Assembly (NCBI GenBank): GCA_038206765.1
Contig: JBBRAM010000008.1
Coordinates: 96,496 to 160,495, forward strand
DNA length: 64,000 nt
Direction: 5' to 3'
DNA from: UKL13-2 sp038206765
Lineage (GTDB): Bacteria > Pseudomonadota > Gammaproteobacteria > Burkholderiales > Usitatibacteraceae
Positions 17,418 through 26,717 of the stretch are shown one piece after another. A program made the position numbers and the translations under genes. Below the pieces are notes generated by a model. That model did not search any database. It saw only the letters and a program-made list of their open reading frames with translations, and was not told the origin of the DNA. Each line of letters opens with the position of its first letter. Within the stretch, counting starts at the first letter, position 1.

Positions 17418-17834
17418 TTATTTTCTGCGCAGTTTTTGAATGGCTTGTAGCTGGGCAGCTAATTGAGCCAACTCGGCGACCACAAGCGCCCGATCCTGGC
17501 CGCTTGCGCGGTTAGCGAGCGCTTCCTCCGCTTGTCTTTTGGCTTCCACAACCTTGGCTTCGTCAAGATCGCGGGCACGAATGGAGGTGTCAGCAAGGAT
17601 GGTTAACGCTTTCGGCTGCACTTCGAGAATGCCGCCCGAAACATAAACTAATTCTTCTTCAGCTTGACCGACAACTTTAATCTTAACCGTACCCGGACGA
17701 ATGCGCGTCATCAACGGTGTATGCCCCGGCAAAATACCCAGCTCGCCGAGCTCGCCAGGTGCGACGACCATCTCGGCTTCGCCTGAGAAAATGGCCTGCT
17801 CGGCCGAAACAATATTTACGTGCAAAGTTGCCAT
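17418..17834 (-). CDS. atpC: ATP synthase F1 subunit epsilon
   Basis: Epsilon is part of the F1 central stalk and can inhibit ATP hydrolysis. The 138-residue protein has the N-terminal beta-sandwich (LHVNIVSAEQAIFSGEAEMV, then GELGILPGHTPLMT) and a two-helix C-terminal domain ending in LQAIQKLRRK. It is the last gene of the operon, 145 bp downstream of atpD, a wider gap than elsewhere in the operon and one that contains a strong hairpin. Confidence 0.95.
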   Translation of the reverse strand: MATLHVNIVSAEQAIFSGEAEMVVAPGELGELGILPGHTPLMTRIRPGTVKIKVVGQAEEELVYVSGGILEVQPKALTILADTSIRARDLDEAKVVEAKRQAEEALANRASGQDRALVVAELAQLAAQLQAIQKLRRK

Positions 17835-17943
17835 GCTAATTTCCGGTTACTTTCGGGTCTGATTCTGTTTTTGCTTTTCGGTTTAACGGTTTTTCGTTCA
17901 CCAAAAAACGATCTGGCTCTGCCAGTCGTTTTACAAATCAAGC

Positions 17944-17973
17944 TCGACAAAAGTAGGTTTTCACTTTTGTCGA
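17944..17973 (-). other. Strong stem-loop between atpD and atpC
   Basis: TCGACAAAAGT (17944-17954) and ACTTTTGTCGA (17963-17973) form a perfect 11-bp stem with an 8-nt loop just after the atpD stop. The minus-strand sequence that follows lacks a T-run, so it is more likely an mRNA stabiliser or processing element than a terminator. It could set the relative level of atpC. Confidence 0.6.
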
Positions 17974-17979
17974 AACGGA

Positions 17980-19404
17980 CTAGTTCATTTTCTTTGCTTT
18001 TTCAAATGCTTCATCAATGCCGCCGACCATGTAAAACGCTTGTTCTGGCAGCGCATCGCACTCGCCATCCACAATCATTTTGAAGCCGCGAATGGTTTCT
18101 TTTAATGTCACGTACTTGCCGGGCGAGCCGGTAAATACTTCGGCAACGTGGAACGGCTGCGACAGGAAGCGCTGAATTTTACGGGCGCGGGCAACGGCCA
18201 ATTTATCTTCCGGTGACAATTCGTCCATGCCAAGAATCGCAATAATATCGCGCAACTCTTTGTAGCGCTGCAAGGTAGCTTGTACGCGACGGGTTACGTT
18301 GTAGTGCTCTTCCCCAATCACGTTCGGATCAATCTGACGTGAAGTAGAATCAAGCGGATCAACCGCTGGATAAATGCCGAGTGACGCGATATCGCGCGAC
18401 AACACGACGGTCGCATCCAAGTGAGCAAATGTGGTCGCAGGCGATGGGTCGGTCAAGTCATCGGCTGGCACATAAACAGCTTGAATGGATGTGATTGAAC
18501 CAGTTTTAGTCGATGTAATACGCTCTTGCAAAACGCCCATTTCTTCAGCCAATGTAGGTTGATAACCCACGGCGGAAGGCATACGACCCAACAGTGCTGA
18601 AACTTCCGTTCCAGCCAGCGTATACCGGTAAATGTTATCGACGAAGAACAAAATGTCGCGACCTTCGTCACGGAATTTTTCAGCCATGGTCAAGCCGGAG
18701 AGCGCCACGCGCAAACGGTTGCCCGGTGGCTCGTTCATCTGGCCAAACACCATTGCCACTTTTGATTTCGAGAGATCATCTTTATTGATAACGCCAGCAT
18801 CTGTCATCTCGTGATAGAAATCGTTACCCTCACGGGTACGCTCACCGACACCCGCGAACACCGACAGACCCGAGTGCTCTTTGGCGATGTTGTTAATCAA
18901 TTCCAGCATGTTCACTGTCTTGCCCACACCGGCACCACCGAACAAACCGACCTTGCCGCCTTTAGCGAACGGGCAGATCAGATCGATAACTTTAATGCCA
19001 GTCTCAAGCAAATCAACCGAAGGAGAAAGCTCATCAAACTTAGGCGCGGCTTGGTGAATCTCACGACGCTCATCTGATTGAATCGGACCTTGTTCGTCGA
19101 TCGGGCGACCCAGCACGTCCATAATGCGGCCCAGCGTACCCATGCCGACCGGCACGCGAATACCGGCACCCGTACCGTTTACTTTCATCCCGCGACGGAT
19201 ACCGTCACTTGAGCCCATCGCAATGCAACGAACCACGCCGTCGCCGAGCTGTTGCTCAACTTCGAACGTTAGGCCTTTCTCGGCGAAGCTGGCCTGATCG
19301 CTATCTTGCAGCGTCAACGCTTCGTAAACTTTGGGGATGGAACCGTGGGGAAACTGAATATCCACCACCGCACCGATACACTGAACGACTGTTCCTTGGC
19401 TCAT
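17980..19404 (-). CDS. atpD: ATP synthase F1 subunit beta
   Basis: The catalytic subunit of F1. The 474-residue protein has the P-loop GGAGVGKT, the catalytic Glu region GERTREGND, and the DELSPEDKL (DELSEED-like) segment near the C-terminus. The N-terminal beta-barrel begins GTVVQCIGAVVDIQFP. It follows atpG by 91 bp. Confidence 0.98.
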   Translation of the reverse strand: MSQGTVVQCIGAVVDIQFPHGSIPKVYEALTLQDSDQASFAEKGLTFEVEQQLGDGVVRCIAMGSSDGIRRGMKVNGTGAGIRVPVGMGTLGRIMDVLGRPIDEQGPIQSDERREIHQAAPKFDELSPSVDLLETGIKVIDLICPFAKGGKVGLFGGAGVGKTVNMLELINNIAKEHSGLSVFAGVGERTREGNDFYHEMTDAGVINKDDLSKSKVAMVFGQMNEPPGNRLRVALSGLTMAEKFRDEGRDILFFVDNIYRYTLAGTEVSALLGRMPSAVGYQPTLAEEMGVLQERITSTKTGSITSIQAVYVPADDLTDPSPATTFAHLDATVVLSRDIASLGIYPAVDPLDSTSRQIDPNVIGEEHYNVTRRVQATLQRYKELRDIIAILGMDELSPEDKLAVARARKIQRFLSQPFHVAEVFTGSPGKYVTLKETIRGFKMIVDGECDALPEQAFYMVGGIDEAFEKAKKMN

Positions 19405-19495
19405 GATCTATTCCTAAACTAAATTTAATTCGAATTCTATTTTATAAACGAAACGGCGATGTAACCGCGACGAAGCTGCAATATAACGACGTACT

Positions 19496-20371
19496 TTAAA
19501 CAGCAGCCGCGCCACCAACGATTTCAGACAATTCCTTGGTAATCGCTGCTTGACGGGCTTTGTTGTAGGTCAGCTTCAAATCATCGATCACTTTTTTGGC
19601 ATTATCGGTTGCCGACTTCATCGCAACCATCCGCGCAGACTGCTCAGACGCAATGTTTTCCGATACCGCTTGGTAGACCACCGCCTCGATGTAACGCACC
19701 AACAATTCATCCAACACCGCTTGCGGATCCGGCTCGTAAATGTAATCCCATGATGAATCCGGCGCGCCGAGTTTGTCACCGGTGAGTGGCAGCAATTGCT
19801 CGCATACCGGTTCTTGCCGCATGGTGTTTACAAACTTGGTGTAACAAATATAAAGCGCGTCGATTTTGCCCTCGGTAAACGCGTCCAGCTGAATCTTGAC
19901 CGGGCCAATCATTTTGTCAAGATGCGGTTTGTCGCCTAAGCCCAACACATGCGAAACGACGGGAATACCATAGCGCTGTAAAAATGAGAAGCCTTTCGTA
20001 CCAATCGCCGTGGCTTGCACTTTCGCGCCGGGTTTTCCTACATCGCCTTCCCACTCTTTAACTTTGTTTACCATCAGGCGCATGACGTTGGTATTTAAAC
20101 CGCCACAAAGGCCTTTGTCGGACGTAACCATGATCACGCCGACGTTTTTTACAGCATCGTGCTTTACCAAAAACGGATGTTTGTAATCAGGATTGGCGTG
20201 CGATAAATTAGCAGCAACACTGCGAATTTTTTCGCCATACGGGCGTGCCGCGCGCATCCGCTCCTGCGCCTTGCGCATCTTGGCTGCCGCGACCATCTCC
20301 ATGGCCTTGGTGATCTTGCGTGTATTTTCAACACTCTTGATCTTAGTGCGAATTTCTTTTGAACCTGCCAT
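19496..20371 (-). CDS. atpG: ATP synthase F1 subunit gamma
   Basis: The rotating central shaft of F1. The 291-residue length and the conserved N-terminal helix (GSKEIRTKIKSVENTRKITKA split over residues 3-23), the internal SDKGLCGGLN motif, and the C-terminal helix ending NKARQAAITKELSEIVGGA are all typical. It lies 76 bp after atpA and 91 bp before atpD. Confidence 0.97.
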   Translation of the reverse strand: MAGSKEIRTKIKSVENTRKITKAMEMVAAAKMRKAQERMRAARPYGEKIRSVAANLSHANPDYKHPFLVKHDAVKNVGVIMVTSDKGLCGGLNTNVMRLMVNKVKEWEGDVGKPGAKVQATAIGTKGFSFLQRYGIPVVSHVLGLGDKPHLDKMIGPVKIQLDAFTEGKIDALYICYTKFVNTMRQEPVCEQLLPLTGDKLGAPDSSWDYIYEPDPQAVLDELLVRYIEAVVYQAVSENIASEQSARMVAMKSATDNAKKVIDDLKLTYNKARQAAITKELSEIVGGAAAV

Positions 20372-20447
20372 TTAAAACCCTTTGCCAAACCTCTTTGTTC
20401 CACTTAAAACCTCGACGCGTTTTAAGCGGAATTGCTGTCTTGGTAAA

Positions 20448-21995
20448 TTAGTAAGCGCCCGTTTTCTTAAAGTCTGCTACGGCTGTATGCAATGCTTTTT
20501 CGTCGGCCTCAGTTAAATTATTAACCTTGTCGATGGATTCAATCAGCGTGGCATATTTCGATTTTACGAAGTCACGCAATGACTTTTCGAACGCAAGCGC
20601 TTTGCCAACTTCCACGTCATCCATGTAGTTGTTGTTTACTGCGAACAAAATCAACGCCATTTCCCAAACTTGCATCGGTGAATATTGACCCTGCTTCATC
20701 AATTCAGTCACCATTTTGCCGCGCTCGAGTTGCTTGCGAGTGGCCTCGTCAAGATCGGATGCAAATTGCGCAAATGCCGCCAATTCACGGTATTGCGCGA
20801 GCGCCAAACGTACACCGGCACCGGTGTCTTTGCGCTTCATAATTTTTGTTTGTGCGGCACCACCCACACGGGACACCGATACGCCGGCGTTAATGGCAGG
20901 CCGAATACCCGCGTTAAACAAATCAGTTTCTAGGAAAATCTGGCCGTCGGTAATTGAGATCACGTTGGTCGGCACAAAAGCCGACACGTCACCGGCTTGG
21001 GTTTCGATAATCGGCAGGGCAGTCAATGAACCAGTCTTACCTTTAACCGCACCGTTGGTGAATTTCTCAACATACTCTTCGTTCACGCGAGCGGAACGCT
21101 CTAGCAAACGCGAATGCAAATAAAACACGTCGCCCGGGTAGGCTTCACGACCGGGTGGGCGGCGAAGCAGCAATGAGATTTGCCGGTAGGCAACCGCCTG
21201 TTTGGACAAATCGTCATAAATAATCAGCGCATCTTCACCACGATCGCGGAAGTATTCGCCCATCGTGCAGCCCGAATATGGTGCGACGAATTGCATCGCG
21301 GCAGATTCAGAAGCCGAGGACGCAACAACGATGGTGTACGACATCGCACCGTGTTCTTCAAGCTTGCGCACCACGTTGGCGATCGTCGATGCTTTTTGAC
21401 CAACCGCGACGTACACGCAAGTGACGTCTTTACCTTTTTGGTTGATGATCGCGTCAATCGCCACCGCGGTTTTTCCGGTTTGACGATCACCAATGATTAA
21501 TTCGCGCTGGCCACGGCCTACGGGCACCATTGCATCAATGGATTTTAAACCAGTTTGTAAAGGCTGCGAAACGGATTTACGTGCGATTACGCCGGGCGCA
21601 ACCTTTTCGATAATGTCGGTCATCTTGGCATTAATCGGGCCTTTGCCGTCGATTGGCTGCCCTAAGGCATTAACGACACGGCCCTTAAGCTCAGGACCAA
21701 CAGGCACATCTAAAATGCGGCCGGTACATTTGACCGTATCGCCCTCAGAGATGTGCTGATATTCACCCAATACCACGGCACCAACGGAGTCGCGCTCCAA
21801 GTTCAGCGCTAGACCAAAGGTGCCACCCGGGAATTCGAGCATCTCGCCCTGCATCGCGTCGGCCAAACCGTGAACGCGGCAAATACCATCCGTCACAGAA
21901 ATGACAGTGCCTTCTGAACGCTTTTCAGCGGCAGCAGGAATGGCTTGAATTTTTGATTTAATCAGTTCGCTGATTTCGGCGGCATTGATTTGCAT
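20448..21995 (-). CDS. atpA: ATP synthase F1 subunit alpha
   Basis: The non-catalytic nucleotide-binding subunit of the F1 hexamer. The 515-residue protein has P-loop GDRQTGKT, the region PVGRGQRELIIGD, and the signature near PAINAGVSVSRVGGAAQ. The N-terminal motif GICRVHGLADAMQGEMLEF is conserved. It follows atpH by 76 bp. Confidence 0.98.
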   Translation of the reverse strand: MQINAAEISELIKSKIQAIPAAAEKRSEGTVISVTDGICRVHGLADAMQGEMLEFPGGTFGLALNLERDSVGAVVLGEYQHISEGDTVKCTGRILDVPVGPELKGRVVNALGQPIDGKGPINAKMTDIIEKVAPGVIARKSVSQPLQTGLKSIDAMVPVGRGQRELIIGDRQTGKTAVAIDAIINQKGKDVTCVYVAVGQKASTIANVVRKLEEHGAMSYTIVVASSASESAAMQFVAPYSGCTMGEYFRDRGEDALIIYDDLSKQAVAYRQISLLLRRPPGREAYPGDVFYLHSRLLERSARVNEEYVEKFTNGAVKGKTGSLTALPIIETQAGDVSAFVPTNVISITDGQIFLETDLFNAGIRPAINAGVSVSRVGGAAQTKIMKRKDTGAGVRLALAQYRELAAFAQFASDLDEATRKQLERGKMVTELMKQGQYSPMQVWEMALILFAVNNNYMDDVEVGKALAFEKSLRDFVKSKYATLIESIDKVNNLTEADEKALHTAVADFKKTGAY

Positions 21996-22071
21996 TTGAA
22001 ACTCCGTTACTTGAATACTGTTTTAACGTCTATTAAATTCTGAATTTGGCTTGCGGATTTATTAGCCCAAC

Positions 22072-22608
22072 CTATTGCACCAACGCCTGCGCCATCTTGT
22101 TGAGCGTATCCCGTACCGAAGCGTGAACCACATCATCGCCGACCTGTACGCGCGCACCGCCGATCAAGGATTCATCGACAATGACATTGGCTTCTACGCG
22201 TTTTCCGTATTTCTTGGCGAGCGCATCGACCAAGCCGTTTTTATCAGCATCGGACAATGGGAACGCGCTAGTAATAGTCGCTTTGACCACGCCGTCGTGC
22301 TCGCGCTGCAAGCGTTGAAAATGCTCGGCAATGAATGGCAATAATGACGCTTTGCCGTTACCGATTAGTAACAACACGGCGTTCGCCAACGCATTTGGAA
22401 CGTCACCGCCGGCAACAGATGCCATTAAACCGGCTTTTTCGGCAGCGCTGACGTTGGGATTGCCAACCAGTGAAGCCATTTGTGCGTTCGATGCAATTGC
22501 GCCTAACGAAGCCAATTTGGCACCAAACCCGGCCACGTCTTTGGCGTCCACGGCCGCGCGAAAAATCGCTTCGGCATAAGGGCGAGCAACGGTGGTCAGT
22601 TCAGCCAT
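22072..22608 (-). CDS. atpH: ATP synthase F1 subunit delta
   Basis: Delta links F1 to the peripheral stalk. The 178-residue protein begins with the conserved ARPYAEAIFRAA motif and ends with a conserved domain containing VDESLIGGARVQVGDDVVHASV. Its ATG overlaps the atpF stop by one base (TAATG), so the two genes are translationally coupled. Confidence 0.96.
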   Translation of the reverse strand: MAELTTVARPYAEAIFRAAVDAKDVAGFGAKLASLGAIASNAQMASLVGNPNVSAAEKAGLMASVAGGDVPNALANAVLLLIGNGKASLLPFIAEHFQRLQREHDGVVKATITSAFPLSDADKNGLVDALAKKYGKRVEANVIVDESLIGGARVQVGDDVVHASVRDTLNKMAQALVQ

Positions 22609-23078
22609 TACAATTGTGCTTTCAGTTGGCTCAACATGTCGGCATGGGTGGCTGCATTGATTTCACGCTTCAAAATCTTCTCAGCACCGGCAATTGCCAA
22701 AGCTGCCACCTGCTCACGCAACTGCTCTTTTGCCTTTTGCTTTTCCTGGTCAATTTGCGCATGCGCGGCCGCAATGATGCGATCTGCCTCGACCTTGGCC
22801 TGCACCTTGGCAGCATCGATTTGCGCTTGGGCTTGCTTGTCGTTTAACGCTTTCATTTCAGTCGCCGTTTGACGCGCTTCTTTCATTAACGCGTCTTTCT
22901 GCTTCTGACCTTCGGCGAGAGCAGCTTTGCCTTTTTCGGCTTCAGCCAAGCCATCGGCGATTTTTCTGTTGCGCGTATCTATGGCGGTCATTAATGGCGG
23001 CCAGATAAATTTATACGCAAATGCGATCAACAGAATAAACCACACTGCCATCGCAAACAACGTCGCATTGGGCATCAT
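22608..23078 (-). CDS. atpF: ATP synthase F0 subunit b
   Basis: Subunit b forms the peripheral stalk. One N-terminal membrane helix (about residues 5-25, with the conserved FIWPPL segment after it) is followed by a long charged helix that dimerises along F1. The 156-residue length is normal. It ends overlapping the atpH start. Confidence 0.96.
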   Translation of the reverse strand: MMPNATLFAMAVWFILLIAFAYKFIWPPLMTAIDTRNRKIADGLAEAEKGKAALAEGQKQKDALMKEARQTATEMKALNDKQAQAQIDAAKVQAKVEADRIIAAAHAQIDQEKQKAKEQLREQVAALAIAGAEKILKREINAATHADMLSQLKAQL

Positions 23079-23119
23079 AACGACGACCCTTTCTTCAAAT
23101 CAGTTGACGGTTAAGACGC

Positions 23120-23386
23120 TTACTTAATAACGCTAAGCAATGGATTGGCAAACGCGAAGAACATGGCGATACCAACACCAATCAAGAAAGCCGCGTCGAT
23201 CAAACCGGCCAACAAAAACATAAATTTTTGCAGCTGTGGGATCAACTCAGGCTGACGCGCTGCGGATTCCAAAAATTTGGAACCCATGATACCGATTCCG
23301 ACGCAAGCGCCTAATGCGCCGAGGCCGATAATCATGCCGATGGCGAGAGCCATATTGGATTGAACGAGGGCGAGAAACTGTGCCAT
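23120..23386 (-). CDS. atpE: ATP synthase F0 subunit c
   Basis: The c-ring proteolipid. Two membrane helices flank the polar loop ARQPE. The ion-carrying carboxylate is Asp64 in GLIDAAFLIG, with no adjacent residues typical of a Na+ site, so proton coupling is expected. The 88-residue protein starts at an ATG with AGGAAA upstream. Confidence 0.97.
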   Translation of the reverse strand: MAQFLALVQSNMALAIGMIIGLGALGACVGIGIMGSKFLESAARQPELIPQLQKFMFLLAGLIDAAFLIGVGIAMFFAFANPLLSVIK

Positions 23387-23476
23387 TTTATTTTCCTTTC
23401 GTTGACGAGAGCGAGTTGCTAGTTTGAGATACGTAAAGTGTTAATACTAAGGTTGAAGCGAAACGATGACTGGCAA

Positions 23477-24283
23477 TTAATGATGCTCATGTGCCATGGC
23501 GATGTACACGCATGACAACACCATGAAAATGAATGCTTGCAGCAAGATGATCAGAATATGGAACACCGCCCAGCCCCAGCTTAGAATAATTGAGCCGGCT
23601 GTAAATACACCGCCCAGCATGCCAAGTAAACCGAGCAGCATAAAAATCAATTCGCCGGCGTACATATTGCCGAACAGACGCATGCCGAGTGAAACAGGTT
23701 TGGAAATCAGCTCGATGATGTTAATCGCTAGGTTCGGAATCCACATTGCGGGATGTGGGCCAAACGGTGCGGTGAACAATTCGTGCACGAAGCCGCCAAC
23801 ACCCTTGGCTTTGAAACTAAAAAAGATAATCAGGAAAAATACTGTGAACGACATCGCAAACGTCACACTCAAGTTTGTCGATGGTACGGCTTTCCAATGA
23901 TGGATACCGAATGACTCCATAAGAGCTGCTACGAAATCGATTGGAATCAAATCCATTAAGTTCATCATGAAGACAAGAACAAAGATGGTGAGGGCAAGCG
24001 GGCCCAAAAATTTACGGTCGCCAGGGAACACGTCTTTTACGGTGTTATCGACAAACTCCAACACTAGCTCAACAAAACCTTGCAAACGACCAGGCACACC
24101 TTCTGTCACGCGGCGCGCGACAAGCCAAAAAACACCAAGGCCAAGCACACCAACAATAATCGACATAATTAAAGAGTCAAGATCGAGCTGCCAAAAGCCA
24201 CCTTCACCAACGCTAATCCGCAGATTCGTCAGGTGATGCTCAATATATTCTGATGGGGTAATCGATTCAGTGCTTGACGACAT
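23477..24283 (-). CDS. atpB: ATP synthase F0 subunit a
   Basis: Subunit a provides the proton half-channels next to the c-ring. The 268-residue protein is strongly hydrophobic with five or six helices, and the conserved Arg lies in the helix SLGMRLFGNMYAGE. It follows atpI by 27 bp and is followed by atpE after 90 bp. Confidence 0.97.
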   Translation of the reverse strand: MSSSTESITPSEYIEHHLTNLRISVGEGGFWQLDLDSLIMSIIVGVLGLGVFWLVARRVTEGVPGRLQGFVELVLEFVDNTVKDVFPGDRKFLGPLALTIFVLVFMMNLMDLIPIDFVAALMESFGIHHWKAVPSTNLSVTFAMSFTVFFLIIFFSFKAKGVGGFVHELFTAPFGPHPAMWIPNLAINIIELISKPVSLGMRLFGNMYAGELIFMLLGLLGMLGGVFTAGSIILSWGWAVFHILIILLQAFIFMVLSCVYIAMAHEHH

Positions 24284-24310
24284 AATTCGTTTATTTCGTA
24301 TTTGTTTTAG

Positions 24311-24682
24311 CTAGCGAATAATAAAAACTACAAACCAATGCCCTGCGAGAGTTACGCACATCGCCACCACTAGCCAGCTGGCCACGAACCAACCGCTCCA
24401 TAATGCACAAAACACAAGCGTGAGCATTACGACAATTTTTGTCACTTCCGCCAGCAGATGTCTCTGGAAAATCCGCCCGGCCGGAATGGCGGAAACTTTA
24501 GACTCTTTCGCAAGGGTGGCGTAAATCAAGCTGCCCACCATTACCGCTGCGCTGCCGCTTAATGCTGATAATGCTGCAATTTGCCCACCAAAAGCTAAGG
24601 CACAAACGATGAAGGTTAATGCCAGCAATGCTTGCAGAAAAATAACTTTTTGGTAGAGTTTGCCGAGATCGTCTTTTAGCAC
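24311..24682 (-). CDS. atpI: ATP synthase accessory protein AtpI
   Basis: AtpI is a small membrane protein at the head of many atp operons, linked to c-ring assembly and Mg2+ supply. The 123-residue protein has four hydrophobic stretches and the usual position just upstream of atpB. Sequence conservation in this family is low, so the call rests mostly on size, topology and position. Confidence 0.85.
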   Translation of the reverse strand: MLKDDLGKLYQKVIFLQALLALTFIVCALAFGGQIAALSALSGSAAVMVGSLIYATLAKESKVSAIPAGRIFQRHLLAEVTKIVVMLTLVFCALWSGWFVASWLVVAMCVTLAGHWFVVFIIR

Positions 24683-25038
24683 TTTTGTCCCCTAGGAGCT
24701 TTTCAAAAGTGCCAACCCAGCAGCCTCATTGCTTTGCTGTTACCGGACTTTTTTTGCTTGCTACCGCTCTCTTGATTCACAAAGCCCGACGATTATAAGC
24801 GGGCGACGATATTCCCGTCAAACCTTTTTGCGGCGGTGCAGCATGAAATAAGCGTGGGTAAGGGCTTGGAAGCAAAGCGCTATCAGCACGACTGTCACTG
24901 GTACGTCCCGTGGGCATGTCCTGCGGGTACGTCTGGTTGCACGACACGACCACGACGGGCTTGCGAGTACAAAAGCGCGGTCTGGTTTAAGGACTTCATA
25001 CCGGTACTAGGTATAGCGCCTCACACCGGCGCGCCGAA
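24683..25038. other. atpI-parB intergenic region (356 bp)
   Basis: No gene is seen. The atp promoter lies at 24792-24821. Further right, GTACGTC occurs twice (24901-24907 and 24927-24933) around a G+C-rich imperfect dyad, and the parB terminator was not identified. Confidence 0.5.
24792..24821 (-). promoter_or_regulatory. Sigma70 promoter of the ATP synthase operon
   Basis: On the minus strand TTGACG (24816-24821), an 18-bp spacer and a perfect TATAAT (24792-24797) lie about 110 bp upstream of atpI. Transcription would start near 24785. A small inverted repeat (GCCCG...CGGGC) spans the -10 region. Confidence 0.7.
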
Positions 25039-25920
25039 TCACTTCAGCTTGGTGCGCTCCAAAATGCCGTCGAGATGTTCGTAATCCATGAATCGAATCG
25101 TTAACGACCCTTTGCCTTTCTTATCCGCTTTAACCGAAACGCTGGTGCCCAGCTTATCGGCCAAATCTGTTTCCAAACTGCGCGTATCAACATCAGCGGC
25201 GTTTGTGCTGTTGGCGGCTTTGCTTTGCCTAGGGAGTGCGCTTTCCGCTTTCACCAAACGCTCCGCGTCCCGCACGCTTAAATTTTTATGAACAATTTGG
25301 TGTGCCAGCTCTACCTGCTTGGATTTCACCAGCGACAATAATGCCCTTGCGTGCCCCATATCGAGCTTGGCTTCCATGACCATGTCTTGCACCGGTTTGG
25401 CGAGTTCGAGTAAACGTAATAAGTTTGAAACAGCGGTCCTGGAGCGACCTACGGCTTGAGCGGCTTCTTCATGCGTCAGTTTAAATTCTTCAATTAAGCG
25501 GTGAATACCCGCGGCTTCCTCCATCGCGTTTAAGTCTTCGCGTTGGATGTTTTCAATAAGACCAATGCCCAGCGCTGCATCATCTGCAATCTCACGCACC
25601 AGCACGGGCACAGTCGCTAAACCCGCAATTTGCGCCGCCCGCCAGCGGCGCTCACCGGCGATAATTTCAAATTTTCCACCGGCGATTTCGCGGGTCAGAA
25701 TTGGCTGAACGATGCCACGTTGTTTAATCGATAGCGCCAACTCTTCAAGCGCCGCTTTGTCCATCCGCGTGCGTGGCTGATATTTGCCTGGCGTTAGGCT
25801 TGTGATGACGAGCTCACGTAATTCGCCCGGTTTGGCTGGTTCGTCCAACTTATTGTTGCCGCCTAAGCCACCGCCCAACAACGCGTCTAAACCACGCCCT
25901 AGGCCTTTATTTTTGATCAT
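25039..25920 (-). CDS. parB: Chromosome-partitioning protein ParB
   Basis: ParB binds parS sites and spreads as a CTP-dependent clamp to organise origin segregation with ParA. The 293-residue protein has the N-terminal CTPase/Srx-like domain with GERRWRA, a helix-turn-helix (EAAQAVGRSRTAVSNLLRL) and a C-terminal dimerisation tail ending DGILERTKLK. Its ATG overlaps the parA stop (ATGA). Two parS sites lie at 29.5 and 30.9 kb. Confidence 0.97.
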   Translation of the reverse strand: MIKNKGLGRGLDALLGGGLGGNNKLDEPAKPGELRELVITSLTPGKYQPRTRMDKAALEELALSIKQRGIVQPILTREIAGGKFEIIAGERRWRAAQIAGLATVPVLVREIADDAALGIGLIENIQREDLNAMEEAAGIHRLIEEFKLTHEEAAQAVGRSRTAVSNLLRLLELAKPVQDMVMEAKLDMGHARALLSLVKSKQVELAHQIVHKNLSVRDAERLVKAESALPRQSKAANSTNAADVDTRSLETDLADKLGTSVSVKADKKGKGSLTIRFMDYEHLDGILERTKLK

Positions 25921-26717
25921 GCCGCTGCCTCTGTATTTTCTGCTGGTTCCAATATCGAAATTCCCTGTCGCCCGAGCAGCTCGCGTGCGAACGCCAAATG
26001 TGCCAATGCACCCTTGGAAGATGGGTCGTACACAATTACTGGCTGGCCGTACGATGGCGCCTCCGCAATGCGAATATTGCGCGGGATCACGGTGTCAAAT
26101 ACTTTATCGCCAAAATGGTTTTTGATTTCATCCGAGACTTGATTCGTCAGCGAAGAACGCGGGTCATACATAGTCCGAATCAACGCTTCGATCTCGATTT
26201 TTGGATTCAAATTTGCCTTCACTTTTTTCAGCGTCCCCACTAAATCACTTAAGCCCTCCAGCGCATAATATTCGCACTGCATCGGGATGATCACTGAATC
26301 CGCTGCGGTGAGCGCGTTCACAGTCAACATGTTAAGTGCTGGCGGGCAATCGATCACCACAAAATCGTAATCCGCCGTCACCGCGGCCAAGGCTTCTTTG
26401 AGGCGAAATTCGCGGCGGTCAATATTAATCATCTCAATCTCTGCCCCGGCTAACTCGCGGTTGGCAGGCAGCACATCGTAATGACTCGGCGCGCGGACGC
26501 GGGCTTCGGCCACACTGTATTCGCCGAGCAGCACACCGTAGAGCGTTTTCGGAACGCCGCTCTTATCGATACCGGAGCCGGTGGTCGCATTACCCTGCGG
26601 GTCGAGGTCAATCAACAACGCGCGCTGGCCATAATGTGCCAACGTGGCCGATAGGTTGACTGCGATAGAGGTTTTACCGACGCCACCTTTTTGGTTGGCT
26701 ACTGCGAAAATCTTCAT
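25917..26717 (-). CDS. parA: Chromosome-partitioning ATPase ParA
   Basis: A deviant-Walker ATPase that positions ParB-parS complexes. The start MKIFAVANQKGGVGKTS at 26717 is fixed by an ATGA overlap with rsmG; the frame upstream adds 15 unconserved residues. The signature P-loop is KGGVGKTS, and FVVIDCPPAL is Walker B. The length is 266 residues. Confidence 0.97.
   Translation of the reverse strand: MKIFAVANQKGGVGKTSIAVNLSATLAHYGQRALLIDLDPQGNATTGSGIDKSGVPKTLYGVLLGEYSVAEARVRAPSHYDVLPANRELAGAEIEMINIDRREFRLKEALAAVTADYDFVVIDCPPALNMLTVNALTAADSVIIPMQCEYYALEGLSDLVGTLKKVKANLNPKIEIEALIRTMYDPRSSLTNQVSDEIKNHFGDKVFDTVIPRNIRIAEAPSYGQPVIVYDPSSKGALAHLAFARELLGRQGISILEPAENTEAAA

Noticed and set aside
24901..24933. 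Short G+C-rich direct/inverted repeat near parB considered as a parS or terminator
   Set aside because: It does not match the parS consensus and has no T-run; recorded only as an unexplained dyad.
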